Shown here: positions 17,501-23,936 of the stretch, in pieces
Layout: every line of letters begins with the position of its first letter
Numbering within the stretch: position 1 is the first letter of the stretch
Assembly: GCA_005402585.1 (NCBI GenBank)
Contig: BIFP01000003.1
Coordinates: forward strand, 21,363-85,362
Reading direction: 5' to 3'
DNA from: Micromonosporaceae bacterium KJ-029
Lineage (GTDB): Bacteria > Actinomycetota > Actinomycetes > Mycobacteriales > Micromonosporaceae
DNA: 64,000 bases
Made by a program: the position numbers and the translations under genes
Notes under the pieces: model-generated
Databases searched by the model: none
What the model was told of the DNA's origin: nothing
The model's input: the letters and a program-made list of their open reading frames with translations, nothing else

Positions 17501-20256
17501 TGCTCGACCTGCCGACGATCGGTCCCGACGACGACTTCTTCGCCCTCGGCGGCGACTCCATCCTGGTGCTGGAGGTCTTCGCCCGCGCGCAGGACCACTT
17601 CCCGGCCACCCCCAGCCCAACCGTCATCTACCAGCACCGCTCCCTCCGCAAGCTCGCCGCCGCGATCGACGCTGCCGTCGATGCCACGGTGCACACCGCC
17701 GGCACCACGGCGCCGAACGATCCGGGTGAACCCTTCCCCGTGACGGCCACCCAGCGCGGCTTCCTGCTCGCTGACGCCGTCGCACCGGGCGCCGGCACCG
17801 CCTGGCTGGCCCGGCTGCGACTGCGCGGCCGGCTACGCCGCGAGATCCTGCAGCGCGCCGTCGACCTGCTGGTGGCCCGGCACCCGATGCTGCGTACCGT
17901 CTTCCCCGCCGGGGTCCGGCCGCCGGTCCAGCAGGAGCTGCCCCCGTCGCTACGGCTACCGATCGGCTACCAGGTGCTCACCGGCCCCGCCGAGGTGGCC
18001 GCCCGGGTCGCCGAGGAACGCCAACGGCGCTTCGAGCCGTGGGCGTGGCCGCTGCTGCGGCTACGGCTGCTGGCGCTCGCCCCCGACGACCACATCCTGC
18101 TGGTGCACGCCCACCACCTGATCGGCGACGGTTACAGCGCCGCCCTGCTCGGCCAGGAACTGTTAGCGGTCTACCACCGGCTGGTCGCGGACCTTCCCGA
18201 CGACCTGTCCCCGCTGCGCACCCACTTCCGGGAGTACGTCGCGCTGCTGGCCCGCCGCGCCGCTGGCCCACCCGAGCCGGACGCGTACGCCTGGTGGACC
18301 GGCCGGTTCGACACGCCGTACCGGCCGCCGGTGCTCGGTGCCCGCCCCGACGCCTCCGGCGGACCGGACGCGGGCGGTACTCCGGTGGCGGGCCTTTCGG
18401 CGGTCTGCGGCTTCACCCTGGACGGGGCCGTGGTCAGCGGACTGCGCCGGCTGGCCGCCGACGCCGCGACCACGCTGTACGCCCCGGTACTGACCGCCTA
18501 CCACCGGGCGGTGGCCAGCCTCAGCGGGCAGGACGACTTGGTCGTCGGCCTGGCGCTGACGGGTCGGGACCATCCGCTGCCGGACCTGCACCGGATCTTC
18601 GGTCCCTGCGCGGCGATGCTGCCGTTGCGGCTGGGTGGCACGGCTGGCTTTGCCGAGCAGCTCGCTCGGGTCGCGGCCGAGGTCGCCGCCGCCCGGCGGC
18701 ACGACGACCCGCCGTCGATCGCGGCGGCCGTGCCCGCCGGACCGGGCCGCACCCCTGCCGGTGCCCAGTTCTTCTTCAGCTTCCTGGACTTCGCCGCACT
18801 CGGTGCACCGTCGCCCACAGCGGCCGGGGCGCCGTCGTCCGCGGGGGCCGGTGCCGGGACGGACCGGCTCAGCCTCGACTGGGACGAGGAGAGTGAACTG
18901 GCGCCGCCGCCACTCGGCACCGACCTGTTCCTGACCGCGCGCCCCGTACCGGACGGACTCCGCATCACGCTGCGCGGCTCCCCCAACGCGGTAACCCCGG
19001 CCGAGCTGCGCCGGCTCGCGGACCGGCTGCGCGCCGACCTCACCGCCGCGGCCGTCGACCGCCCGCCCGCAGGGCGGCAGGCCACAGTGGACGCGACCGT
19101 GCGGGCGACGACGGCCAGCCCGGCGCGGGGACTCAGGTTAACCGCGGCCATCGTCGGCTACCTGCCGCCCCCGACGCAGCTTGCCGCGATCGCCGGGTTG
19201 CCCGCCGACAGCCTGCCCCGGGCACAGGTACGCGACCTGCTCTTTCCCGACGGCCGTCCGCGGCTGCTGGAGGAACTGAGCACCCCGCTGGGTGTCTCCG
19301 GCTTCGTCTGCCTGCCCCGGTTCGCCGACGAGCTGACCGCCGCCGGGGACGCCCTCGCCACCGAGACCGGCGAGGCGGTCGACCTGGCCGCCAGCCTCGG
19401 CGCAGGGTGCGTGTCGCTGGCCGGCATGATTCCCGCCCGTACCGGCTACGGCCTCGGCGTGCTGCGGCGCACCCGCAGCGGGGTCGCGGTGACCACCGGT
19501 CACGCGGTCACCGTCGTCTCCGTCGTCCGCACGGTGGAGGCCGCGCTGGCGGCCACCGGACGAAGCCTCGCCGGCCGCAGCCTCGCCGTGGTCGGTCTCG
19601 GCTCGATCGGGTTCTCCTCGCTACGGTTGCTGCTGGCCCGGGCGGAACATCCGCCCGCGCGGCTCGTGCTCTGCGACGTCCCAGCCGCCGCACCGCGACT
19701 GGTCGAGCACGTCACGCGGCTGCGGGCGGACGGCTTCGCCGGCGGCATCGAGGTGTGCCCGTCGACATCGGGGATCGCCCCGGCCGGCTACGCGGTGGAG
19801 GTGATCGTCGCGGCGACGAGCGCGGCCACCGAGCCGGTCGAGGTCGACCGGCTGGCACCGGGAACGATCGTGGTGGACGACTCGTTCCCGCCCGCGGTGG
19901 ACACCGGCCGGGCCCTGGCCCGGATGCGCCGGGACCGCGACATCCTGGTGGTCGGAGGTGGGCTGCTGGACGTCGGCCAGACGCGGCGCGATGTCCCGGC
20001 GGACCTGCCACCGGCACCGGCGGCCCTGCCTTCCGCCCTCGGGCTGCCCGGGACGATCGCCTCCTGCCGGCTGGAGTCGCTCCTGTGGGCAACTGCCCCG
20101 GACCTGCCGCTGGTGCACGGCCTGGTGGACGATTCGACCGCGGCGGCGTATGCGCGGGCGCTGACCGGAGCCGGGATCACCGCCGCGCCCCTGCACCTGC
20201 TGCACCACCTCGTCGAACCGGAGCTGCCCGGGATGCTGCCCGCGACTGTCACCTGA
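8584..20256 (+). CDS. Hybrid lipo-PKS-NRPS: FAAL-ACP-KS-AT(dead)-KR-ACP-C-A-PCP-C-AAR-like reductase
   Basis: One 3,890-residue megasynthase. Domains seen in order: fatty acyl-AMP ligase 1-545 (SSGSTDAPRG at 160, YFHDMGL at 202); ACP, Ser614 in GGSSL; ketosynthase 683-1092 with Cys841, His976, His1015; a shortened AT relic about 1100-1400 in which GHSxG is GYGVG (Gly1274 in place of Ser); ketoreductase about 1410-1830 with GGCGGIG at 1646 and Tyr1785/Asn1789; ACP, Ser1918; condensation domain with HHAAGDG at 2127; adenylation domain with FTSGSTGRPKG at 2577; PCP, Ser2992; second condensation domain with HHLIGDG at 3177; C-terminal Rossmann reductase 3520-3890 with GLGSIG at 3671 and Cys3828. 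The last domain aligns with cyanobacterial acyl-ACP reductase. Predicted flow: activate a fatty acid, extend by one ketide and reduce to beta-hydroxyl, add one amino acid, release reductively as an aldehyde. Start is GTG 8584; no strong ribosome-binding site is seen. Confidence 0.9.
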   Translation: MSIATGPGARRGLLDVLLDAADRTPDQVIVHVREDGTERTVSFRQLRDESLRVAGGYRAAGVAPGTPALLLADAGDDFQPMFWGALAAGLVPVPLPPEPSRVRAVRDLLSDAVVVTDDATAAAADGLPAPVLRLAQLRAGIPPDDLPTPAGDDLAFLQFSSGSTDAPRGVELTHDNVLANLEQARLATGARPDDVLVTWMPYFHDMGLIGTHLAPLAVGLKQVRIGPLAFAKRPAVWFTTAHRHRATLLSAANFALALAVRRVPAETLAGLDLSPVRCVVVGAEPISAAVWRSFVAHTRPARLDPAALRPVYGLAEATLAVTFPPPREVAAPLMLDRAELSRGRAVPTHPGPHAVELMDLGQPVTGCAVRIVDEHGRPLAEQRVGQIEVSGPNVARGYHRAPQASRETFVAGWLRTGDLGFLRDGRLCVTGRAKDVVFVNGRTFHATDLESVAVATPGLPGDLTVVVGATDPGSGGERIVVFVPWARPPAGAAGALAAVRARVAEACGHDEVRVLPLPPGAFARTTSGKLRRRRMRDRYLAGDFADRERRWCAPADRIPADSPPAPVLRLPPAVDGPSRRELEELIRQVWARVLDRAPAAIGLHDRFLAIGGSSLKAMEVLAGLEDALGTTLNPADLRDCASVAALADRLAATWKPTVQATARPVIRPAADPAVDRRGGGSATVAVIGMACRFPGADTPEEFWQRLVDGVDAVGPIPAHRWTPSGDTARWGSFLDDPMLFDAGFFGLTAQEARLTDPHARLFLEIGYEALERAGYAGPRRHGHRIGVFAAVGESAYPELLAADGPIGGAAMLVGNLRNLVPARLAQALDLTGPALAVDTACSSALVALHLAARSLAAGECDVALVGGVNLNLTETGYRMLDAAEALSPTGRCRAFDADADGFVPGEGGAALVLRRADDAYTDGDPVLAMVAGTAVGNDGRSLSLLAPNPHRQWEVIARAYREAGIDPTEVSYVEAHGTGTELGDPVEVRSLATAYPPPANGVPRGLGSVKTNLGHLLNSAGLPALVKVVLALRHRYLPPSLHHARPSVRFDLASAGFAVVSEGRPWTAPGPLVAGINGFGFGGTNAHAVLREAPAESPSSVPAEPGCHLATLTAHSASALRQAARELAAHLRAHPELTEAEICASAGTARDDAPYRLAVVVDGDLGGRLDAAADTLADEPVGRRPRTVLVFPDDGAALPAAAVRDLHDRLPVFRDLLAEAAAAPVAGRQLLSWCLTGSAPDPQVAGPVAVAVGFALAGQLAAWGVVPDTTIGYGVGALAAAAARGELEPAEAVRRAGATARPAEPAWRAALRRLRHDGYDTVVDLGAGRRLRAALQATDDACPDPVRVLTVLDAAVRAGAGTGALLAVVGRLWTLGGPLDRAALYAGRRRVPVPTYPFQRRSYPPSAPPQAAVPLHRVAWREAPLSAGDLPARVRLRGPGLGSDLADRLAATLQNRGVTVSAAPEAGDDLAAPEVTVWLAGPAVDPPDVAALDTAVAGQVEAVRALLDEPAGQLGRLLVLTEDVQVTGAAEQPRPVQAVLTGLCWALADERPDLPIRVIDLSSVDDVTVRVESVCRELSGCRLDDAADSGSGTDEHPLTGVAWRAGRRLRRHLVSAPDPDDRSGDPDDRCGEPATGPPDGVHVIVGGCGGIGAELARTLAGRGRPTLLLAGRSERAPDGLLAELTEAGATVSYQRCDVTVPADVDALLAGVSRVETVWHAAGTVRIGTLATKSVPDILAVLAPKVRGSHLLAEALRRHRHDRAALVGFSSVSAVLPGLAGAIGDYAAANAFLDAFAAAQRAAGRPAQAVGFAPITDTGMAARSGAVATAGRGTAGGLDVRAALRALQAARGVDAAHLVVADLRPDPATVAPTSGQPTPGRPEVDELSRLLRRLLAEPLHRPSEEIADDVSFLTLGLDSLAAVDLVKRLEDELGRQLPVTLFFEYTTVAALAGHLAESGTAPTAPADGSVPPASPPAPVVAGPPPPAAPVPVADGEPFPLTAVQRAWYVNERLHPTVASYAFVRQTVTGPLDADLLGRALAGLAAHHPMLRVRFVPAASAGTPRQTILPAADSGPAAISYEVHPLTGPLSVLEERLCNTPVDLTRQPPLRAVLAREHPDRSHLLLVLHHAAGDGFSLNLLSEQLWADYTALARGRVPALPPASPGFGRYAVDVAPPTDADLTYWREALNGPGWTLRLPYDGDPLGMPAPPYVTHLGELDDALVDRLRERAAEAGVSLFHLLLAGYVRCLARWSGQRRVPVSVARAGRDARLPGIERIVGPFADTLPLLLEVDPAEPAGQLADRLRESWAVAQRHGSVSSLDLARLMRPTGDGPRTASPAGFSFARFPVTADPDCPVTIAPTAAGSGSAATQLSLLWWESGATLQLSWNFPPRLFRRETVARLAAEHHQELVDLAAGPHVDLFSPAADGGDVTGRIRAACRRTPDAVAVTDGDRTVTYRDLDRAADRVAELLAAHGVRPGQHVGMLTAPGPESVIAVVGILRAGAAWVPLDAAHPPARLDGQLRLAGAEVVLHDDACATTVTRLAGPVRPVRLGADSPEVPAELPATGSALDDTAYVIFTSGSTGRPKGVPITHRSMVNYLDWAIDTFGYRPGDRLAQTSSICFDASVRQILAPLLVGATVVTFPRSVLRDPQALLSRIERDRVTVWSSVPTLWERILRAAEERAVRDGVPPDLRALRWVHVGGEELSPVPVRRWFDLFGDGCRITNLYGPTEATINATWHLIDGRPDDAVRRLPIGRPIGGARVRVVDPDGRPCPPGVAGELHLGGVGVTAGYLGEPELTAAAFVHHGGERYYRSGDRGRAAPDGTLEFLGRLDDQVKVHGYRLEPGEIEAVLRTHPEVAAAVVLHQAEPHPRLHAFVAPAPETGPTVAQLRGYLADRLPEQLVPARIHLLDSLPLTPTGKVDRDRLRAHGGFAPAAGPERLPAPTGPAAVASGTGTDPSTDTEARLARIWGELLDLPTIGPDDDFFALGGDSILVLEVFARAQDHFPATPSPTVIYQHRSLRKLAAAIDAAVDATVHTAGTTAPNDPGEPFPVTATQRGFLLADAVAPGAGTAWLARLRLRGRLRREILQRAVDLLVARHPMLRTVFPAGVRPPVQQELPPSLRLPIGYQVLTGPAEVAARVAEERQRRFEPWAWPLLRLRLLALAPDDHILLVHAHHLIGDGYSAALLGQELLAVYHRLVADLPDDLSPLRTHFREYVALLARRAAGPPEPDAYAWWTGRFDTPYRPPVLGARPDASGGPDAGGTPVAGLSAVCGFTLDGAVVSGLRRLAADAATTLYAPVLTAYHRAVASLSGQDDLVVGLALTGRDHPLPDLHRIFGPCAAMLPLRLGGTAGFAEQLARVAAEVAAARRHDDPPSIAAAVPAGPGRTPAGAQFFFSFLDFAALGAPSPTAAGAPSSAGAGAGTDRLSLDWDEESELAPPPLGTDLFLTARPVPDGLRITLRGSPNAVTPAELRRLADRLRADLTAAAVDRPPAGRQATVDATVRATTASPARGLRLTAAIVGYLPPPTQLAAIAGLPADSLPRAQVRDLLFPDGRPRLLEELSTPLGVSGFVCLPRFADELTAAGDALATETGEAVDLAASLGAGCVSLAGMIPARTGYGLGVLRRTRSGVAVTTGHAVTVVSVVRTVEAALAATGRSLAGRSLAVVGLGSIGFSSLRLLLARAEHPPARLVLCDVPAAAPRLVEHVTRLRADGFAGGIEVCPSTSGIAPAGYAVEVIVAATSAATEPVEVDRLAPGTIVVDDSFPPAVDTGRALARMRRDRDILVVGGGLLDVGQTRRDVPADLPPAPAALPSALGLPGTIASCRLESLLWATAPDLPLVHGLVDDSTAAAYARALTGAGITAAPLHLLHHLVEPELPGMLPATVT

Positions 20257-20285
20257 GGCGACCGGCCGGGCGGGCCCTGAGTAAT

Positions 20286-20331
20286 CGAAACGCCCTGGTG
20301 TGGACGTTTGGTCCACAGCCAGGGCGTTTCG
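20286..20331. terminator. Very strong bidirectional terminator hairpin
   Basis: CGAAACGCCCTGG pairs with CCAGGGCGTTTCG, and inside it TGTGGAC pairs with GTCCACA around a 5-nt loop, giving about 20 paired bases with one unpaired G. It lies between the convergent megasynthase and protease genes and can stop transcription from both sides. Confidence 0.88.
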
Positions 20332-20347
20332 CTTCAGGGGCTGTCTG

Positions 20348-21574
20348 TCAGGTGCCGCCGACCACCACGACCGCGCCCGTTGCTGCCTCGACCCGGTGGA
20401 TCGGCACGAACCACGATGCGTTCACCGCGTTGCCGCAGGCGTGGCTGCCCACTGCCACAAGATCGTTCGTGGCCGAGGTGGCGGTGTTCCAACGGGTTAC
20501 CGGTGCCCCGGAATCACCCCCGAGGGTGGCGCCGTCGTTGGGATGCCCGGACCTGGTGTTGATGACGACCATTCGCTCGCCGCCGCAGGTGCCGTTGGTC
20601 GACGTCACCAGGCCGTAGACCAGTCCGCCGTTGGAGCCGGAGACATAGACCGCCGAACCGACAGCGGGCCAGGTGGTGTTCTTCCCGGAGACCGGGTTTG
20701 CGGTCGTGGTGTTCCTGCCGCCGAACCACGAGTAACGGCTGAAGTATCGATCGCCGATCGGCGCCAGCATCGCGACGTCCGTGCCGAGGGATTCGTAGTT
20801 CGAGCTGACGCGGACCGCGTTGCCACCCGGGTGCCAGAACTGCGTTCCGTTGGCGCCGCAGTGGCCAGCGGTGGTCACCCAGTTGCTGTTGGTCCCGCCG
20901 CGGGTCATCCGGAAGCCGGTGGTGCAGAACGCGTCCGCGGTGGCCGGGCTGCCGGTGCTGCCCGCCCAGATCGCCAGGCCGCCGTAGTAGGGAGCCGTAT
21001 CCGACCGACGGCTCTGATCAGCCGGACCGGTCGGCGACACGACGACCTGCGGCGTGATCCCCGTGGCCTTCGTCGCCGCCGCTGTGAGCGCTTCCGCCTC
21101 CCCAGCAGCCTCGATGATGATCTGGTCGGCGAGTTCGTCGAGGCGCACCTGATGCACCATCGCGGCCTGCGCACCGGCCCAGCTGAGGTCGTCGTTCAGG
21201 CTCCTGGTCGCCTCCTCCAAGCGGTGCAGCGAGTGGGCGGCCGCCTCGTACCGCACCGGCACGTCACCGGCCTGGGCGCGCAACGCTCTGCCCATCGCCC
21301 GCAACGCGGCGCCGTCCTGGTTGTCCACGTACCTGACGACGAGTTGGCCGGTGGCCTCGTCGAAGTACGTGCTCCCCGCACCCTCCGGGTGGGCGGCCGC
21401 CATGGCCTTGAGGCGGTGGAACTGCCGGGTCATCGCCTCGGTGTCGACGGCCGCCGCGAAGCCGACGGTCGACATGTTCTCGGCTGTGGCGGTGGAGACT
21501 TGCGCCTGGGCGGCTGACGTCGTGCCCGTGACCGCTACGAGTACGCAGCTCACGAACGCGATGCGTCTACGCAT
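20348..21574 (-). CDS. Secreted streptogrisin-like serine protease (S1, chymotrypsin fold)
   Basis: A 408-residue preproprotease. The signal peptide is residues 1-25 (RRRIAF, then a hydrophobic core, then AAQAQ), followed by a helical pro-domain to about 190 that resembles alpha-lytic/streptogrisin pro-regions, and then a mature domain. The catalytic triad is His238 (TTAGHC), Asp266 (GTDVAM) and Ser355 (GGDSGAP). Cysteines flank the His and Ser sites as in streptogrisins. AGGAGG precedes the ATG at 21574; the frame is open further upstream but only this start gives the signal peptide. It is divergent from the SARP gene across 157 bp. Confidence 0.93.
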   Translation of the reverse strand: MRRRIAFVSCVLVAVTGTTSAAQAQVSTATAENMSTVGFAAAVDTEAMTRQFHRLKAMAAAHPEGAGSTYFDEATGQLVVRYVDNQDGAALRAMGRALRAQAGDVPVRYEAAAHSLHRLEEATRSLNDDLSWAGAQAAMVHQVRLDELADQIIIEAAGEAEALTAAATKATGITPQVVVSPTGPADQSRRSDTAPYYGGLAIWAGSTGSPATADAFCTTGFRMTRGGTNSNWVTTAGHCGANGTQFWHPGGNAVRVSSNYESLGTDVAMLAPIGDRYFSRYSWFGGRNTTTANPVSGKNTTWPAVGSAVYVSGSNGGLVYGLVTSTNGTCGGERMVVINTRSGHPNDGATLGGDSGAPVTRWNTATSATNDLVAVGSHACGNAVNASWFVPIHRVEAATGAVVVVGGT

Positions 21575-21731
21575 GGGACCTCCTGTTTGACGAAACGCAC
21601 GGACGGTTTCGAACGCCTGTACCTTCGCCTCGTGGGCTTGCAAACCGCTTGCACCCCAGCCCAGCGCACTCACCTCGATAGATGGACTAGGGCATACTGA
21701 ACGAACGGATGCCAATCGGGGGGTAGCCGAG

Positions 21732-22646
21732 ATGGAGTTCCAGATTCTGGGCAGCGTCGAGGCACGGGCGGACGGGAAACACATCAACCTCGGCTCACGC
21801 AAGCAGCGTCTCGTGCTCGCGGTGCTGCTGCTGGAGGCCGACCGCCTGGTGTCGATGGACCGGCTGGTCGACCTCGTCTGGGAGCACGACGCGCCCGCAT
21901 CCGCGCGGGCTTCGATCCAGACGTTGGTATCCCGCCTGCGTGCGGCGTTTCGGCAGGCAGGTGCCGGCGGGCCGGAGATCACCGGCCACGGCGCCGGATA
22001 CGTCGCCCACGTCGACCCGCTGGCGGTCGACGCGCACCGGTTCACCGGCCTGGTCGGAGCGGCAGGCTCCGCCGACGACGAGCGCGCCGTCGATCTGCTC
22101 GACGAGGCACTCGCGCTGTGGCACGGCGAGCCGCTCGCCGGCGTGGCCTCCACGGACGTCGCGGAGCGCTTGTGCGGCCATCTGCGTGAAGCACGCTTGG
22201 TCGCGATGGAGGACCGCTTGGATGCCCATCTGCGGCTGGGCAGCGGCAGGAGGTTACTCGCCGAACTCACCGGCCTCGTGGCCGAACATCCCCTCCGGCA
22301 ACGGCTGGTGGGCCAACTCATGCTGGCCCTCCACCGCGATGGCCGCAGCTCCGCAGCGCTCGATGTCTATCGCACGCTGCGGACGCGGCTCGCCGGCGAC
22401 CTCGGCCTCGACCCGGCACCTGAGCTGATGCGGTTGGAGTCCGCGATCCTGCGCGCGGACCCGACGTTGGATCCGGTCACGCAGGTCGAAGAGACCGCCG
22501 GTCCCCGGCCGATACCGGCCGATGTGGGTGGCCGGGCCGCCCTGCTCCGCTCGCTCCTGGCCGATAACCGCGTCCTGCTGATTTTGAATGACACCCGTGG
22601 CATCGACCGGGTGATCGCACTGATCCCACGGGCGGGCGCGGCCTAG
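21732..22646 (+). CDS. SARP/AfsR-type regulator, truncated by the IS element
   Basis: A 304-residue transcriptional activator fragment. An OmpR-like winged helix (about 1-95: EFQILGSVEAR, then RKQRLVLAVLLLEADRLVSMDRLVDLVW, then ASIQTLVSRLR) is followed by the bacterial transcriptional activation domain (about 96-245: VDAHRFTGLV, then ALALWHGEPLAGV, then LHRDGRSSAALDVYRTLRTRLAGDLGLDPAPEL). After residue 255 the sequence jumps to a late NB-ARC piece (NRVLLILNDTRGIDRVIALIP) without a P-loop, then stops at a TAG inside the inverted repeat of an inserted IS. The DNA-binding and BTAD parts are complete, so it may still act as a short SARP. Confidence 0.85.
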   Translation: MEFQILGSVEARADGKHINLGSRKQRLVLAVLLLEADRLVSMDRLVDLVWEHDAPASARASIQTLVSRLRAAFRQAGAGGPEITGHGAGYVAHVDPLAVDAHRFTGLVGAAGSADDERAVDLLDEALALWHGEPLAGVASTDVAERLCGHLREARLVAMEDRLDAHLRLGSGRRLLAELTGLVAEHPLRQRLVGQLMLALHRDGRSSAALDVYRTLRTRLAGDLGLDPAPELMRLESAILRADPTLDPVTQVEETAGPRPIPADVGGRAALLRSLLADNRVLLILNDTRGIDRVIALIPRAGAA

Positions 22647-22668
22647 TGCTGTGACCGCATAGGTTCAC
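22643..22668 (+). repeat. IS630-type left inverted repeat
   Basis: Starts CTAGTGCTGTGACCG and ends GGTTCAC. It matches the reverse complement of 23911-23936 at about 21 of 26 positions; the mismatches are central. The TAG at 22644-22646 is the stop codon of the upstream SARP gene. Confidence 0.82.
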
Positions 22669-22730
22669 CGGGTTGGCGGTCGTGGCGGTTGGATGTGCGG
22701 CGACGTCCGATCCGATCGCTGGGAGGCCCG

Positions 22731-23472
22731 GTGGCCGAGCCTGTCCGTGTACGCAGACTGACCGACCAGGAGGGCGGAAGCTGCAGCAGATCGCGCAGGG
22801 GCAGCACGAGTGCGGTGCGCTACCGGCGCGCGATGATGCTGCTCGCCTCGGCCAACCCTTCACCCGCTGGTCAATCCGCAAACTCGCCGCCTACCTGCGG
22901 AAAGTGCACGGCCGCGTCATCCGCATCGGCCGTGAAGCCTTACGGTGCCTGCTCCGGCGCCGCGGCATCACCTTCCAGCGCACCAAGACCTGGAAGGAGT
23001 CGCCCGACCCTGATCGCGACGCCGAGCTCGACCGGATTGAGCAGGTGCTGGACCGCTTCCCGGACCGGGTCTTCGGCTTCGACGAGTTCGGGTCCCTGGG
23101 GATCCGGCCCACCGCGGGCTCCTGCTGGGCGAACAGGGCAAGCCAAACCGGCTGCCGGCGACCTACCGCCGCACCCATGGCGTCACCTACTTCCACGGCT
23201 GCTACTCCGTGGGCGACGACCGCCTGTGGGGCGTCAACCGACGTCGCAAGGGCACCGCCAACACCCTGGCCGCGCTCAAGTCGATCCGCACCGCCCGACT
23301 CGACGGCGCCCCGATCTACATCATCCTGGACAACCTCTCCGCCCACACCGGCGCGGACATCCGCCGCTGGGCGAAGAAGAACAAGGTCGACCGCAGCCTG
23401 ACCAACCGCGAACCGCAGCCCCCGAACGCCGAAGGGGGCAAGTTCAGGAGAAGGACAACGACAGAAGGATGA
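22731..23472 (+). pseudogene. IS630-family transposase, frameshifted and C-terminally truncated
   Basis: Pieces of an IS630 DDE transposase lie in three frames: VAEPVRVRRLTDQEG and RRGSTSAVRYRRAMMLLAS (N-terminal helix-turn-helix), then RWSIRKLAAYLRK to KTWKESPDPDRDAELDRIE and VFGFDEFG (first catalytic Asp), then THGVTYFHGCYSVGDDRLWG to IILDNLSAHTG (second Asp). The stretch with the third acidic residue is missing. A deletion also joins the helix-turn-helix to the central part. It cannot encode an active enzyme, so the element would need help in trans to move. Confidence 0.82.
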
Positions 23473-23473
23473 C

Positions 23474-23851
23474 TCAGGAGGCGGACGGTTCGATCTCCCC
23501 CGCAAAAACGATGAACTGGTCGATGAGGCTCCGCCGCAGATGGACGACGTCCGTTCCCGCCAGGCGGGGACCTCCATCCGGCGTGGTAAAGACCCACTGG
23601 TACCGGGCCCACTCGTCAGGCATGTCCACCGCCGAGCAGCGCACCATCGTGCCGGTCCCCGCCGGGTGGCGCCGCATGTCCAGCACGAACCGCTCGACCG
23701 CCGCGATTCCTTCGCTGCGACCCAACGGCCCCCAAAAAACCACGTCTGAGGTCAGAGCCTGGGAGAGCAGGGCAGTCACATAGCTGTCGTCCGAGGCGTT
23801 GAACGCGGAGATGAACCTGTCGATCGCCGAGCGTGCAATCTCTTCTTGCAT
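23474..23851 (-). CDS. SnoaL-like (NTF2-fold) protein carried inside the IS element
   Basis: A 125-residue protein of the SnoaL/NTF2-like superfamily. It starts EEIARSAIDRFISAFNASDDSYVTALLSQ (the family first helix) and continues with DVVFWGPLGRSEGIAAVERFVLDM, then beta strands ending DVVHLRRSLIDQFIVFAGE. Members are isomerases, cyclases or simply ligand-binding; no function is assigned here. It lies between the dead transposase and the right inverted repeat, antisense to the transposase, so it looks like passenger DNA. It starts with ATG 23851; its base composition is slightly less GC-rich than its neighbours. Confidence 0.75.
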   Translation of the reverse strand: MQEEIARSAIDRFISAFNASDDSYVTALLSQALTSDVVFWGPLGRSEGIAAVERFVLDMRRHPAGTGTMVRCSAVDMPDEWARYQWVFTTPDGGPRLAGTDVVHLRRSLIDQFIVFAGEIEPSAS

Positions 23852-23910
23852 GCCCCAGTAATACCAGCCGTTTCGCGTGCGCTCGTCCCGCGAGCCGCCT
23901 TCCGACCACG

Positions 23911-23936
23911 GTGAACCGTCCCGGTCACAGCACTAG
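23911..23936 (-). repeat. IS630-type right inverted repeat
   Basis: Reverse complement begins CTAGTGCTGTGACCG and ends GGTTCAC, pairing with 22643-22668. The minus-strand TAG at 23935-23933 is the stop of the secreted protein gene to its right. Confidence 0.82.

Larger units (their letters stand above)
22643..23936. mobile_element. IS630-family element with passenger gene
   Basis: A 1.29-kb element bounded by near-perfect terminal inverted repeats: CTAGTGCTGTGACCG at the left end, matched by the reverse complement at the right end, with the outer TA present on both sides as expected for IS630/Tc1-type insertion. Inside are a broken IS630 transposase on the plus strand and an intact SnoaL-like gene on the minus strand. 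The genes on both sides end within its termini. Confidence 0.8.
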
